DNA from: an uncultured Prevotella sp.
GTDB lineage: Bacteria; Bacteroidota; Bacteroidia; Bacteroidales; Bacteroidaceae
Direction of reading: 5' to 3'
NCBI RefSeq assembly: GCF_946407605.1
Contig: NZ_CAMJOS010000005.1
Coordinates: 1-64,000, forward strand
Length of the DNA: 64,000 bases
Of this stretch, positions 28,018 to 35,713 are shown piece by piece; the first letter of the stretch is position 1; each line of letters begins with the position of its first letter. Both the position numbers and the translations under genes were made by a program. Under the pieces are notes generated by a model. That model had not been told where the DNA came from and searched no databases. It was given only the letters and a program-made list of their open reading frames with translations.

Positions 28018-29243
28018 AGAATATCGTCTATTTCATTAACTATTAACTCTCCCGACATCAGTTTGGGAAGGAGTGTGTCGCGAATCTCTGCAAGGCGACG
28101 GGATTCTTGTTCGAGAATTCTTTTTTTTTCGTACATTACATTTATTCGCGGTCTTATATTATCGACAATGTCTTTAGGCGGTATTGGTAAAGAGATTTTC
28201 TGCATATTCGCTTGACTTAACTTTGCCTGAACAGCACCTGTGACAAGATGTTGGATATTTGTCATTGATAGAAAGACATGAATCATTTCCGTACTAAATC
28301 CATTTTTACCTTGCAAAATATGTGCATGATTGTTAACCCAGAATTTACCCCAAACATATTGCATGTATGGGAAGCCGTTCTCTTTTGCAACACTGCCGTC
28401 TTCACCAATTAAAGTATATATACCATCAAACAGATAATTATCGACATAATCCATACAAGATGTGGCACCATAGTATGGATATATTTTATCCATATTTTCC
28501 CTCTCTTTGCCAGATAGTGGTTTTCTTTTTTTATCAAAAATTTCAGCAACATCAAAAAGACTTCCCACTCTCCACCCTTTAGGGATCATTCCCAATTCTG
28601 ACTCCACAAACTCTCCATTTTTGAAGGGCTCAAAATCTACGAACCAAGACTTAAACAAAGTCTGCGCCTGCTGATCCAAATTCTCGTTTATCTTTCGATT
28701 TTCCTCAATCTTATCATCAAGGGATGATAGAATGGCAGCTATTTGATTCTGGGTTGACAGTGGCGGTAGTGTAATATTGTAATCATAAACCACATCAGGG
28801 GAAATGTTTGCCTGTCCACCAGAACTGTTTGAATGGTTTACAAAATATAATTGTGCATCCCAACAAGATAGGAGATATGCTAAGAAATGATAGTCAACAA
28901 CATCTTTTCTCTTAACTCTTATAGCACTTACTCTTTGATTTAACATATATCTGCCATTTTGGTTAAATAGCGCAACTTTTCCTACCCAACTATCTGCTCC
29001 TCCGTCTTTCCTGTTTCCAGTCATTGTAATCAATATATCCGAAGGAAGGAGGTCAAAGCATTTTTTATTCTGTGCAGATTCTTCAGAAATGTAGCTCAAA
29101 TCATCAAGAAGGATTCGGTTGGGTTTAACATTCTTTATTTTTATAACAGGAATACCGCTTACCACGAATTCGCCACTTTTAAAAGCAATTCCGTTTTTGA
29201 GTTCAACCAACTCCCCCAATCTATATTCTTTCCACTCTTCCAT
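28014..29243 (-). CDS. hsdS: Type I restriction system specificity subunit
   Basis: 409 residues with two target-recognition domains (about 1-165 and 205-350) separated by the conserved helical spacer QNQIAAILSSLDDKIEENRK and closed by a second helix, RRLAEIRDTLLPKLMSGEL. This is the standard two-TRD HsdS layout that fixes a bipartite DNA target. It starts 14 bp after hsdM and overlaps hsdR by 4 bp. No second hsdS copy, inverted repeats or recombinase gene flank it, so shufflon-type switching is not suggested. Confidence 0.93.
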   Translation of the reverse strand: MEEWKEYRLGELVELKNGIAFKSGEFVVSGIPVIKIKNVKPNRILLDDLSYISEESAQNKKCFDLLPSDILITMTGNRKDGGADSWVGKVALFNQNGRYMLNQRVSAIRVKRKDVVDYHFLAYLLSCWDAQLYFVNHSNSSGGQANISPDVVYDYNITLPPLSTQNQIAAILSSLDDKIEENRKINENLDQQAQTLFKSWFVDFEPFKNGEFVESELGMIPKGWRVGSLFDVAEIFDKKRKPLSGKERENMDKIYPYYGATSCMDYVDNYLFDGIYTLIGEDGSVAKENGFPYMQYVWGKFWVNNHAHILQGKNGFSTEMIHVFLSMTNIQHLVTGAVQAKLSQANMQKISLPIPPKDIVDNIRPRINVMYEKKRILEQESRRLAEIRDTLLPKLMSGELIVNEIDDIL

Positions 29244-29257
29244 AAATGAGAATTTAT

Positions 29258-31201
29258 TTATCGGTGATAAGATTCCATTTCCTCTGATGAATAATGTTCA
29301 TCCAACATCTGGTAGAATATATTCTGAACTTTCACGAGAACATCTTTCTCCTCGTAATAATCAGAGTAACGAATAAAGAACTTTTCTTCAGCAGTAGCCT
29401 TCTCATATTCGGTTTTTAGGGCAGACAAAATATGTTCTTCAAGTCCGGGATGTATTTCATCATAAGTGTACGCACTACCTATTGCTTCTAAACTTAGTTT
29501 GTCGAAGAAAGTAAGATGCTGGGGATTATCATCAGCAAAGAAGGCAATGCCAGATTCTTTCTCAAATTTGTTCAGATCCTCAATTGCACATTCACATATA
29601 CGGCGTAAAGCCCTATCAGAAAACTTGTCACATTCCCTGAGTATATTTCTCAATAGGCTTTCCTGTTCTTCTTGGAACGTAGGTATGTGAATATTAAATC
29701 CAATAGACTTCAGGTTGTTATTTACCTTTTCTTCTAAATAACGCCCTTCTTCAAACAACGCACCCAGCTCCTTTGTTAGGCGCTCCATCTTCTCATCAAA
29801 TGGCTCGCCATCATCTTCTTGCTCAGCAATGCCTACATAGCGGCCTGGAGTTAGGATGAAATCTTGTGAAGCAATATCGTCTAATGTCTTTACTGCGCAG
29901 AAACCTTTTTCATCTTCAAGAATACCATTACGGAAACTCTCAAAGGTGTCGGCAATCTTCGAGATGTCTTCTTGCATCAGTTCACGGACAGCACGAGTCA
30001 CCATAGTACCCATGTTACGAGCATCTATAAAGAGCACCTTGCCTGGTTGTTGTTTCTTGCGTGATAGGAACCAAAGCGATACGGGAATACCTGTACTGTA
30101 GAATAATTGCGAAGGTAAAGCAATAATGCCTTCTACAAGATCATTCTCCACTATTCGCTGACGAATAACTCCTTCACCGCCTGTTTGTGAACTAAGGGCA
30201 CCATTGGCAAGCACCAGACCTATGCGGCCTGTAGGTGACAGGTGGTGTATCATGTGCTGCATCCAAGCAAAGTTGGCGTTGCCTGCTGGAGGCATTCCAA
30301 ATTTCCAACGTACATCATTAGCCAACTTGTCTGCACCCCAGTCGCTGAGATTAAACGGTGGGTTAGCCATGATGAAATCTGCCTTCAATGTGGGATGCTG
30401 GTCATCAAAGAAAGTGTCTGCGTATGTTTGTCCTAAGTTTGCTTCCATTCCACGAATGGCAACATTCATGTGGGCCATCTTCCAAGTGCTGCTGTTGGCT
30501 TCTTGTCCATAAACGCTGATATCACGGAGTTCTTTCTGATGCTGATCTATAAACTTAGCACTCTGTACAAACATACCGCCAGAACCACAGCAAGGGTCGT
30601 AAACACGTCCTTTGAAGGGCTTGATAATTTCAACTATTGTGCGGACAATGCAACTTGGTGTATAGAATTCTCCTGCATTCTTACCTTCCATAGAGGCAAA
30701 TTTCTGCAAGCAGTATTCATAGACTCTGCCTAACAAATCTTTTTCATCAGCAGAAGAATGCATCTTGATGTTTGAGAATAGGTCAACCACATCACCTAAT
30801 CTACGCTTATCCAGTTCTGGACGGTTATAGTTATTGGGAAGAATACCTTTCAATGTAGGATTTTCTTTCTCAATCAACAAAAGGGCATCGTCTATCGTTT
30901 TTCCTATCTCAGGAGTATGTGCCTTCTGAAGAATATCACTCCAACGAGCACCTTGCGGAACGAAGAAAATACGTCCTTCTTCAGCACCTTCATATTCGTC
31001 TTTATCTTCAGGGTCAGCATATTCATCCTCCTTCAGTTCGTTATACTTTGCCTCAAACTTATCGCTGATATACTTCAGGAATATCAATCCAAGCACTACA
31101 CCTTCATATTCTGATGCGCTCAGGTTACCACGCAGTTTGTCTGCTGCTCTCCAGATGATTTCCTCAAATCCTATCGAGGTCGTATTTTCTTTCTTTGCCA
31201 T
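29258..31201 (-). CDS. hsdM: Type I restriction system adenine methylase subunit
   Basis: 647 residues. An N-terminal helical domain (about 10-150) precedes the N6-adenine methylase core, with the SAM motif DPCCGSGG (202-209) and catalytic NPPF (280-283). It methylates adenine in the HsdS-selected target and is needed for both protection and cleavage. HsdM proteins are usually about 500-540 residues; here an extra C-terminal region of about 120 residues (about 525-647, from RNILRECDKFSDRALRRICE) is appended. Its function is unknown to me. It is the first of the three hsd genes; two small genes precede it on the same strand. Confidence 0.94.
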   Translation of the reverse strand: MAKKENTTSIGFEEIIWRAADKLRGNLSASEYEGVVLGLIFLKYISDKFEAKYNELKEDEYADPEDKDEYEGAEEGRIFFVPQGARWSDILQKAHTPEIGKTIDDALLLIEKENPTLKGILPNNYNRPELDKRRLGDVVDLFSNIKMHSSADEKDLLGRVYEYCLQKFASMEGKNAGEFYTPSCIVRTIVEIIKPFKGRVYDPCCGSGGMFVQSAKFIDQHQKELRDISVYGQEANSSTWKMAHMNVAIRGMEANLGQTYADTFFDDQHPTLKADFIMANPPFNLSDWGADKLANDVRWKFGMPPAGNANFAWMQHMIHHLSPTGRIGLVLANGALSSQTGGEGVIRQRIVENDLVEGIIALPSQLFYSTGIPVSLWFLSRKKQQPGKVLFIDARNMGTMVTRAVRELMQEDISKIADTFESFRNGILEDEKGFCAVKTLDDIASQDFILTPGRYVGIAEQEDDGEPFDEKMERLTKELGALFEEGRYLEEKVNNNLKSIGFNIHIPTFQEEQESLLRNILRECDKFSDRALRRICECAIEDLNKFEKESGIAFFADDNPQHLTFFDKLSLEAIGSAYTYDEIHPGLEEHILSALKTEYEKATAEEKFFIRYSDYYEEKDVLVKVQNIFYQMLDEHYSSEEMESYHR

Positions 31202-31220
31202 TGTATCTTATTTTTATTTA

Positions 31221-31802
31221 TTATCGTTTATTCCCCATGGGGGTGTATATGATGTGTACCCAAGGCCTGTGCCCCTTAGTACTCTTGGGTTTTGCTTTCT
31301 TCTTCTCAACCTGCTTTGGGTGGGGATGTATTCTCTCGGTCTCACTCTTAGCCAAAGTTTTAGAAACCGTAGGTTTGGCAGCGTTAGCCTCTTTTCTTTT
31401 CTCCTGCTCTTGGATAACATCCTCCATGAATCTTTCACTAAGATATTTCCTTGCTATAAGCTTATATCTTCTGTGTTTGATTTGCTTTGTCTGGATGGCT
31501 TTGGTTAAGACAGATAGTACAATTGTCGTGATGCAGACATAGTAAATGACTTCTGGAGTTTTGTCGATATTTCTGTACAAAATGCAGGGGTCATCTACCT
31601 TTGTTGAGATACGCAGGTCTTTCATTGAAAAGACATAATCGTCGCCAAAGATGGGACTCAAATCCTTATAGAATCGCCTTTGGTGAATGCTATGCTCATA
31701 TAGGGCATTAAGGGTAGAGATAGCAGTCCTGATAGACAGCTCCGTTGTCATCGCTTCTGCTATTCTTCCTTCATCGTATGCCTCTACAACCTTATTTGCC
31801 AT
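31221..31802 (-). CDS. Hypothetical protein with one TM segment upstream of hsdM
   Basis: 193 residues from ATG 31802 (a TTG seven codons upstream is the alternative). The N-terminal half is helical. A hydrophobic stretch at about 85-102 (VIYYVCITTIVLSVLT) may be a membrane segment, and the C-terminal 45 residues are Lys/Pro-rich and basic (PHPKQVEKKKAKPKSTKGH). It starts 10 bp after the preceding small gene and ends 19 bp before hsdM, so it is probably co-transcribed with the restriction genes. No family was recognised. Confidence 0.6.
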   Translation of the reverse strand: MANKVVEAYDEGRIAEAMTTELSIRTAISTLNALYEHSIHQRRFYKDLSPIFGDDYVFSMKDLRISTKVDDPCILYRNIDKTPEVIYYVCITTIVLSVLTKAIQTKQIKHRRYKLIARKYLSERFMEDVIQEQEKRKEANAAKPTVSKTLAKSETERIHPHPKQVEKKKAKPKSTKGHRPWVHIIYTPMGNKR

Positions 31803-31812
31803 ATCTCTTACT

Positions 31813-31995
31813 TTATTCTTCAAACAACTTATAGTCTTCTGGGTAGAGCATATCCCAATCCTCCAGGGCCTCGATGGGACTGAGGCGGTGGCGGCGTGCC
31901 AACTTGTATTCGTAGGTCAAGCCGGAGCGGGCCGCAAGGCGCATGGCGATGCGGTCTTGATGGTAGAACTTGTTCTTTTTGCGTAAAGTGAACAT
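31813..31995 (-). CDS. Small basic-acidic hypothetical protein
   Basis: 60 residues from ATG 31995; a longer reading from 32046 would overlap the preceding gene by 31 bp. Basic N-terminal half (FTLRKKNKFYHQDRIAMRLA) and acidic C-terminal half (SPIEALEDWDMLYPEDYKLF). Conserved-looking residues suggest a real protein, but I know no function. It is placed 20 bp after the lipoprotein-like ORF and 10 bp before the next gene. Confidence 0.5.
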   Translation of the reverse strand: MFTLRKKNKFYHQDRIAMRLAARSGLTYEYKLARRHRLSPIEALEDWDMLYPEDYKLFEE

Positions 31996-32015
31996 CGATA
32001 GCTCCTCCCTCAAGG

Positions 32016-32315
32016 TTAGAATGTGATAAAGATTTCGCCATCCCATTCATCGTTAATGGTGATGCCGGTGGTGACAGTAGTTACCTTGATGTCGTAGCCA
32101 TGCAGGGCGGCAGCGGCGCGGATGTTCTGAATGGTGGGGTCGAAATATTCGTCCTGTTGGCTCTGGGGGTGCTGATTGATGTAGCCGCTGAACTTGGTGC
32201 AGAAGTTAGAGATGCTATCCATTTGCACCTTCGTCAGATTGGCACTCTCGTTGTACATCTGGTGCATCGGCGTCAGGGGCGCTACATCAGCATCGTCCTG
32301 GCTGCAACTACCCAT
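32016..32315 (-). CDS. Lipoprotein, start out of frame across a C9 tract (candidate phase-variable gene)
   Basis: The visible ORF has 99 residues from ATG 32315 and begins MGSCSQDD. The same frame reads upstream through a good lipoprotein signal peptide (RALLCLCLAALPLFMGSC) that has no start codon. A well-placed ATG at 32493, about 25 bp after a minus-strand -7 box TATCTTTG (32526-32519), opens a frame that meets a run of nine C (32451-32443 on minus) and stops soon after. With eight or eleven C the two frames join without any stop, adding 59 residues before M32315. The secreted part has no recognised fold. This could be slipped-strand on/off control or a homopolymer sequencing error. Confidence 0.65.
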   Translation of the reverse strand: MGSCSQDDADVAPLTPMHQMYNESANLTKVQMDSISNFCTKFSGYINQHPQSQQDEYFDPTIQNIRAAAALHGYDIKVTTVTTGITINDEWDGEIFITF

Positions 32316-32352
32316 AAAGAGGGGCAGCGCGGCGAGGCATAGACATAAAAGA

Positions 32353-32390
32353 GCCCTGCCGACACGGGTATAAGCCGTGTGCAGCAGGGC
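32353..32390. repeat. Hairpin GCCCTGC...ACACGG
   Basis: Plus strand GCCCTGCCGACACGG (32354-32368) pairs with CCGTGTGCAGCAGGGC (32375-32390) around a 6-nt loop, with a small bulge. It lies inside the joined reading frame of the lipoprotein gene on minus, where the hairpin is followed by TCTTTTAT. It could act as an attenuator or simply be an imperfect repeat. Confidence 0.55.
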
Positions 32391-32442
32391 GTAGGGGGTA
32401 GCCTTACTGGTAGACGAAGAATTTATGTTAACATACGTTAAT

Positions 32443-32451
32443 GGGGGGGGG
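32443..32451. repeat. Homopolymer tract, nine G (nine C on minus)
   Basis: Nine consecutive G on plus, in the 5' coding part of the minus-strand lipoprotein gene. It is the only homopolymer G/C run of this length noticed in the window, and its length decides whether ATG 32493 is in frame with the signal peptide. Confidence 0.85.
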
Positions 32452-32518
32452 TAATTTTTGACCCTTTACCGTTGTGTTATGTTTGCTATACATGATGCCT
32501 TAAGTTATTAATATGCTG

Positions 32519-32526
32519 CAAAGATA
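32519..32526 (-). promoter_or_regulatory. -7 box of lipoprotein / restriction operon
   Basis: Minus-strand TATCTTTG (32526-32519), 26 bp before ATG 32493. No clear -33 element is seen. It is the only good promoter found upstream of the lipoprotein, the two small genes and hsdM, so it may drive the whole set. Confidence 0.55.
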
Positions 32527-32632
32527 CGAATTTCCTGCGAAAAAGTTTCTTTAAGAAAGAAAAATCACCTTATTATATGTGTAAAAGAAAGGTTTTTTAA
32601 CAGATTGTTCCTTGGAATGGCGAAATATGGGA

Positions 32633-32665
32633 GGTTATAAAGTTATAACTTATAACTCCTGACAT
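32633..32665 (-). repeat. Inverted partial copy of the 31-bp repeat
   Basis: On minus, ATGTCAGGAGTTATAAGTTA leads on to TAACTTTATAACC, a shortened and reordered version of the repeat found at 19121 and 32815. It faces the 32815 copy and encloses an AT-rich palindrome. Confidence 0.6.
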
Positions 32666-32743
32666 TTATACATTTCGTAAGTTATGGGATGCCTTGGACG
32701 GTGATGAAGAGAGGTATGGGTAGAGAGAATCATAATTATATAA

Positions 32744-32781
32744 TTTATTATTATATATTATATATAATATATAATAATAAA
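32744..32781. repeat. Perfect 38-bp palindrome made only of A and T
   Basis: Every base from 32744 to 32781 pairs with its mirror partner (centre between 32762 and 32763), with no G or C and no loop. It lies between the inverted 32633-32665 repeat and the direct repeat at 32815. It could extrude as a cruciform, terminate transcription from both sides, or mark an element end. Confidence 0.9.
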
Positions 32782-32814
32782 AATTACTGTTTCAAGTAAA
32801 ACGCTGGAATTAAG

Positions 32815-32845
32815 ATGTCAGGTGTCAGGAGTTATAAGTTTATAA
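32815..32845 (+). repeat. Right copy of 31-bp direct repeat
   Basis: Identical to 19121-19151 except for one base (G for C at position 24 of the repeat). It lies about 65 bp upstream of the HU gene promoter. Confidence 0.7.
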
Positions 32846-32879
32846 CCTGCATTTTTTTGAAAAATAATTGCCGTTTTTC

Positions 32880-32924
32880 TTGCACAATTCAGGAAAAATT
32901 TGTACCTTTGCAACATAGTTGCAA
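32880..32924 (+). promoter_or_regulatory. HU gene promoter with inverted repeat at the start site
   Basis: TTG (32880-32882), 20-bp spacer, TACCTTTG (32903-32910). The -7 box runs into TTGCAAC-ATA-GTTGCAA (32908-32924), a perfect 7-bp inverted repeat over the likely start of transcription, which looks like an operator. The leader to ATG 33084 is about 165 nt, long for this genome. Confidence 0.65.
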
Positions 32925-33083
32925 CAATGACATTAGCGACTAAAATTTGCGGCATAGCCAACGGGAAAATTTTTGTTAACCATGGAGCAAGTTTTTCATA
33001 GGCAAAGCGCATTTCTAAGGAAGCAAGGAATAGGTTTTAAGGAAGAGGAAAAATTTTTACAACCCTTAAAATTTATAACAATT

Positions 33084-33686
33084 ATGGCACTTAAGGTAAA
33101 GGCAGTGGAAAGACTGCTGAAGTTTGACAAGGAATCGGCGGGCAAGTACCGCTATGTGATGAAGCCTGAGATGTACTCTACGCTGACCCAGGCTAAGGTC
33201 ATCAAGGAGGCTGCCCTTCGCAGCGGCGTGAGTCAGGGCGTGATGAAGGCTTGCTGGGATGCAGCCGGCGAGGTAATCAAGGCATGGGCTACGGAAGGCC
33301 ACTCAGTGGCTCTGCCCGGACTGGGAAGCATGCGCTTCGGACTGCGAAGCAAGGCTGTGGAGAACGTCAACGACGTGAAGACCAGTCTGATCTCAAGCCG
33401 TCGCATCATCTTCACCCCCAGCGTGGATCTGAAGGACGAGCTGGCCAACACCGCCATCCAGATTTCCTGCATCGACCGCAACGGCAAGGAAGTGAAGCGT
33501 GTGACCTCAACCTCTGGCGAGGTGGAAGACCCCGAGGAGAACGGTTCTACGGAATCTGGGAACAACGGATCTACGGAGAACGGAGGCACCCAGAACGGTG
33601 GCGACAACTCAAACACGAATCCCTCGAATCCCACGAATGGTGACAACACCGGAGGTGGTGGTGACAACGGCGATGGGTACAATTAA
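33084..33686 (+). CDS. HU-family DNA-binding protein with Gly/Asn-rich tail
   Basis: 200 residues from ATG 33084 (MALKVKAVERLLKF), the usual start of this family; the frame also runs upstream to ATG 32982 and TTG 32973, but that part has no HU features. The HU/IHF-like core (about 1-125) includes YVMKPEMYSTLTQAKVIKEA and ATEGHSVALPGLGSMRFGLR. The tail from about 145 is low complexity (Asn, Gly, Thr, Glu). In Bacteroidales these HU-HIG proteins typically precede a smalltalk gene and an N-acetylmuramoyl-alanine amidase. The smalltalk gene is present 74 bp downstream, but no amidase follows. They bind DNA; their exact function is unknown. Confidence 0.88.
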   Translation: MALKVKAVERLLKFDKESAGKYRYVMKPEMYSTLTQAKVIKEAALRSGVSQGVMKACWDAAGEVIKAWATEGHSVALPGLGSMRFGLRSKAVENVNDVKTSLISSRRIIFTPSVDLKDELANTAIQISCIDRNGKEVKRVTSTSGEVEDPEENGSTESGNNGSTENGGTQNGGDNSNTNPSNPTNGDNTGGGGDNGDGYN

Positions 33687-33760
33687 ACGAAGTACGAGGG
33701 CTGAGGTCTGACGGCTGAGGCCCTCTTACTTCTAACAATAACCATTAATATTAATAAGCT

Positions 33761-33862
33761 ATGAAAAAAGAAACTTGGAAGACAGTTATTCAGATCATCG
33801 TATCGATACTGACAGCAGCGCTGACGGCGCTGGGAACGACCTCCTGCATGGAATGCATGTAA
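33761..33862 (+). CDS. Smalltalk protein (33 residues)
   Basis: Short membrane peptide: MKKETWKTVIQIIVSILTAA followed by LTALGTTSCMECM, with a lipobox-like TTSC near the C-terminus. The sequence matches the Bacteroidales 'smalltalk' family, found directly after HU-like genes, as here (74 bp after). The peptide is nearly all one hydrophobic helix; its function is not known. It is followed by a heptad repeat and no amidase gene. Confidence 0.85.
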   Translation: MKKETWKTVIQIIVSILTAALTALGTTSCMECM

Positions 33863-33898
33863 GGTGAAACTTGAAAGTTGAAACTTGAAAGGTGGAAA
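33863..33898. repeat. GGTGAAA / CTTGAAA heptad repeat
   Basis: Units GGTGAAA, CTTGAAA, GTTGAAA, CTTGAAA and GGTGGAAA start immediately after the smalltalk stop codon. The rest of the spacer to 34177 contains only a hairpin; no gene is supported. Confidence 0.8.
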
Positions 33899-34100
33899 GA
33901 GGAAGGATGCGAGTAAGCGAGAGGAGAGCCAAGCTCGCTTGAGCTCTACCGAGTGTGAGCAGACTAGACCGGAGGTCAAAGTGGATAGACTCTTTCCTAC
34001 CCGTCCGCTTCACTAGAACAGAACGAAGGCACCGACTCAGAAATGGGTTGGTGTCTTTGATGTATAGAAAAGAATTCACCTAATTATTTAAGGAAAATCT

Positions 34101-34138
34101 ATGAGGTCGGAGAATTTGATTACTTTCTCCGACCTCAT
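34101..34138. terminator. Bidirectional terminator hairpin
   Basis: ATGAGGTCGGAGAA (34101-34114) and TTCTCCGACCTCAT (34125-34138) are perfect 14-bp inverted arms with a 10-nt loop, between the plus-strand HU/smalltalk genes and the converging lipoprotein gene. A T-rich flank lies on both sides. Confidence 0.8.
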
Positions 34139-34177
34139 TAGTATTTCACTTTTGTCGCTTATACGTTACCTAACAGA

Positions 34178-35713
34178 TTAGAAAGCGAGGCAGGGACGGA
34201 CACGGTTGGTGCCGGTCTTAGTAGTGTTAGCAAAGTAGCCAGTTTCGTTGAAGAAGTAGAATATCCACGCGCTGCCAGCACACTCCGTGGATGTCCAATA
34301 GCGACGCGCCATAATATCCGTGCCCCCGACACTGCTGAATCCGTCGCGCAGAGCGGTATAGCTTCCTGCAGTGGTAATCATCTTATCCAACTGACCGGCG
34401 CTCGGCAAGAACCATTCACTTGTACCCGTGGGATGAGTACCACTGTTGTAGCTTCTTGCTTTAGTGGCTGCATCATGGGTATGCGAACCATGATTTACAA
34501 GCGCATCGGTATTGGCAATGCCTGCCATGTCAGTCGTCTCGTTATTATCATACCATTTGGGCAGACATTGACCACCATTAATAGTACACCACTCAAAATA
34601 GTTATCGCGATCATCAAGGTTACCGGCATTGACCAATGCGTCCGTCAACGCCAGGGCAAGACCCTTATACGATGCGCTGCTGGCATCGGCACTGCCGGCT
34701 GCACCCACATAGGTTATCATGGCCACTGCGGTCTTGCTGGCGGCGGTCGCATCGGATACCGTAGCATATACATTGCCGTCGGTAGTGATGACGCTGCCGA
34801 CATAGGCACTTGTCACAGAACTGAGGGCGATGGGGTAAGTGAGGGGTCTGTTGATATTATACACATGACCTGCTTCGAGCGTTTTACTGCTTCTCAAGAG
34901 GGTGTAATCATTTCCGCCCACTGTCAGGGAGAGAGAATTCAAATTAGTACCACGACTTACAGCCATAGCAAATGACGCTTCGCCAGAAGCATTAGTTGTT
35001 ACATCTCCACTAATCGTAAGTGAACCTCCATTTGTTAATGTTGCTGTGACCTCAGTGCTGGGTGTCAGTCCGCTGATGGTGAAGTTTAGAATGGCATTAA
35101 GAGGGTGAAGGGCAAAACCGCTGGAATATGTAGATGCTTCCTCTAAGCTGAACTGCTCTACAGCCGTAGCCTTCGAGGTGGCAAAAGCTTTGGCACTAGC
35201 AGTATTAAGAACATCGTCATAACCGTTACCACCAGTTGTTTGAATATAGATAAAACGATAGTCTTCGTGGTCGGCAGGCAGCAAGTCGGCTGTGAGATAT
35301 TCACCGCTCGAGCTGGTCGCCGTGAAAAGTGCGTCGGCAGTGCCAGTGTACACTTTCTGGGTAGTAATGATGCCGGTGAATTGTCCTGACGCAGGCACAT
35401 AATCCAGCGTGCCCGCAAAGTAACCTGCTCCTCCGTCAACCCTGGTATCATTACCCCACACAAACAACTTGTCGCCCGAGCTGAAGGAGAGTTTCATGGT
35501 CGATTCGTTATACGTGGCGCGGGTAATGCGGCTATTGGCTGCCTCGTCGCCCTCGCGGGTTACGTTGACGGTTACGGGAATGGTGTAGCCTTTCTTAGCG
35601 GTCGGTTCGTTGTTAACGATAGCGTCGTCGTCGCTGCTGCAAGCGGTGGTCAGCAGCATGGCTGGCATCAGCAGGGCCATTGCCAGCATCTTGAAGATAT
35701 TCTTTGTTTTCAT
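34178..35713 (-). CDS. Fimbrillin-like surface lipoprotein, DUF1566-type C-terminus (copy A)
   Basis: 511 residues from ATG 35713 (MKTKNIFKML); a start at 35761 is possible and overlaps the previous stop, but the signal peptide begins at 35713. Lipobox LTTAC, then SSDDDA. The N-terminal part resembles fimbrillin (FimA/Mfa-type) proteins, with repeated TATLTNGGSLTISGDVT-type strands. The C-terminus (LPSAGQLDKM, YWTSTECAGSAWIFYFF, RVRPCLAF) is a DUF1566/FISUMP-like module that may bind ligands at the surface. The first 85 residues are identical to copy B, while the C-terminal parts differ fully. Likely exposed outside the cell; function unproven. Confidence 0.75.
   Translation of the reverse strand: MKTKNIFKMLAMALLMPAMLLTTACSSDDDAIVNNEPTAKKGYTIPVTVNVTREGDEAANSRITRATYNESTMKLSFSSGDKLFVWGNDTRVDGGAGYFAGTLDYVPASGQFTGIITTQKVYTGTADALFTATSSSGEYLTADLLPADHEDYRFIYIQTTGGNGYDDVLNTASAKAFATSKATAVEQFSLEEASTYSSGFALHPLNAILNFTISGLTPSTEVTATLTNGGSLTISGDVTTNASGEASFAMAVSRGTNLNSLSLTVGGNDYTLLRSSKTLEAGHVYNINRPLTYPIALSSVTSAYVGSVITTDGNVYATVSDATAASKTAVAMITYVGAAGSADASSASYKGLALALTDALVNAGNLDDRDNYFEWCTINGGQCLPKWYDNNETTDMAGIANTDALVNHGSHTHDAATKARSYNSGTHPTGTSEWFLPSAGQLDKMITTAGSYTALRDGFSSVGGTDIMARRYWTSTECAGSAWIFYFFNETGYFANTTKTGTNRVRPCLAF

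Noticed and set aside
32973..33083. 37-residue N-terminal extension of the HU protein
   Set aside because: In frame, but HU-HIG homologues begin at the MALKVKAVERLLKF position and the extension has no recognisable feature.
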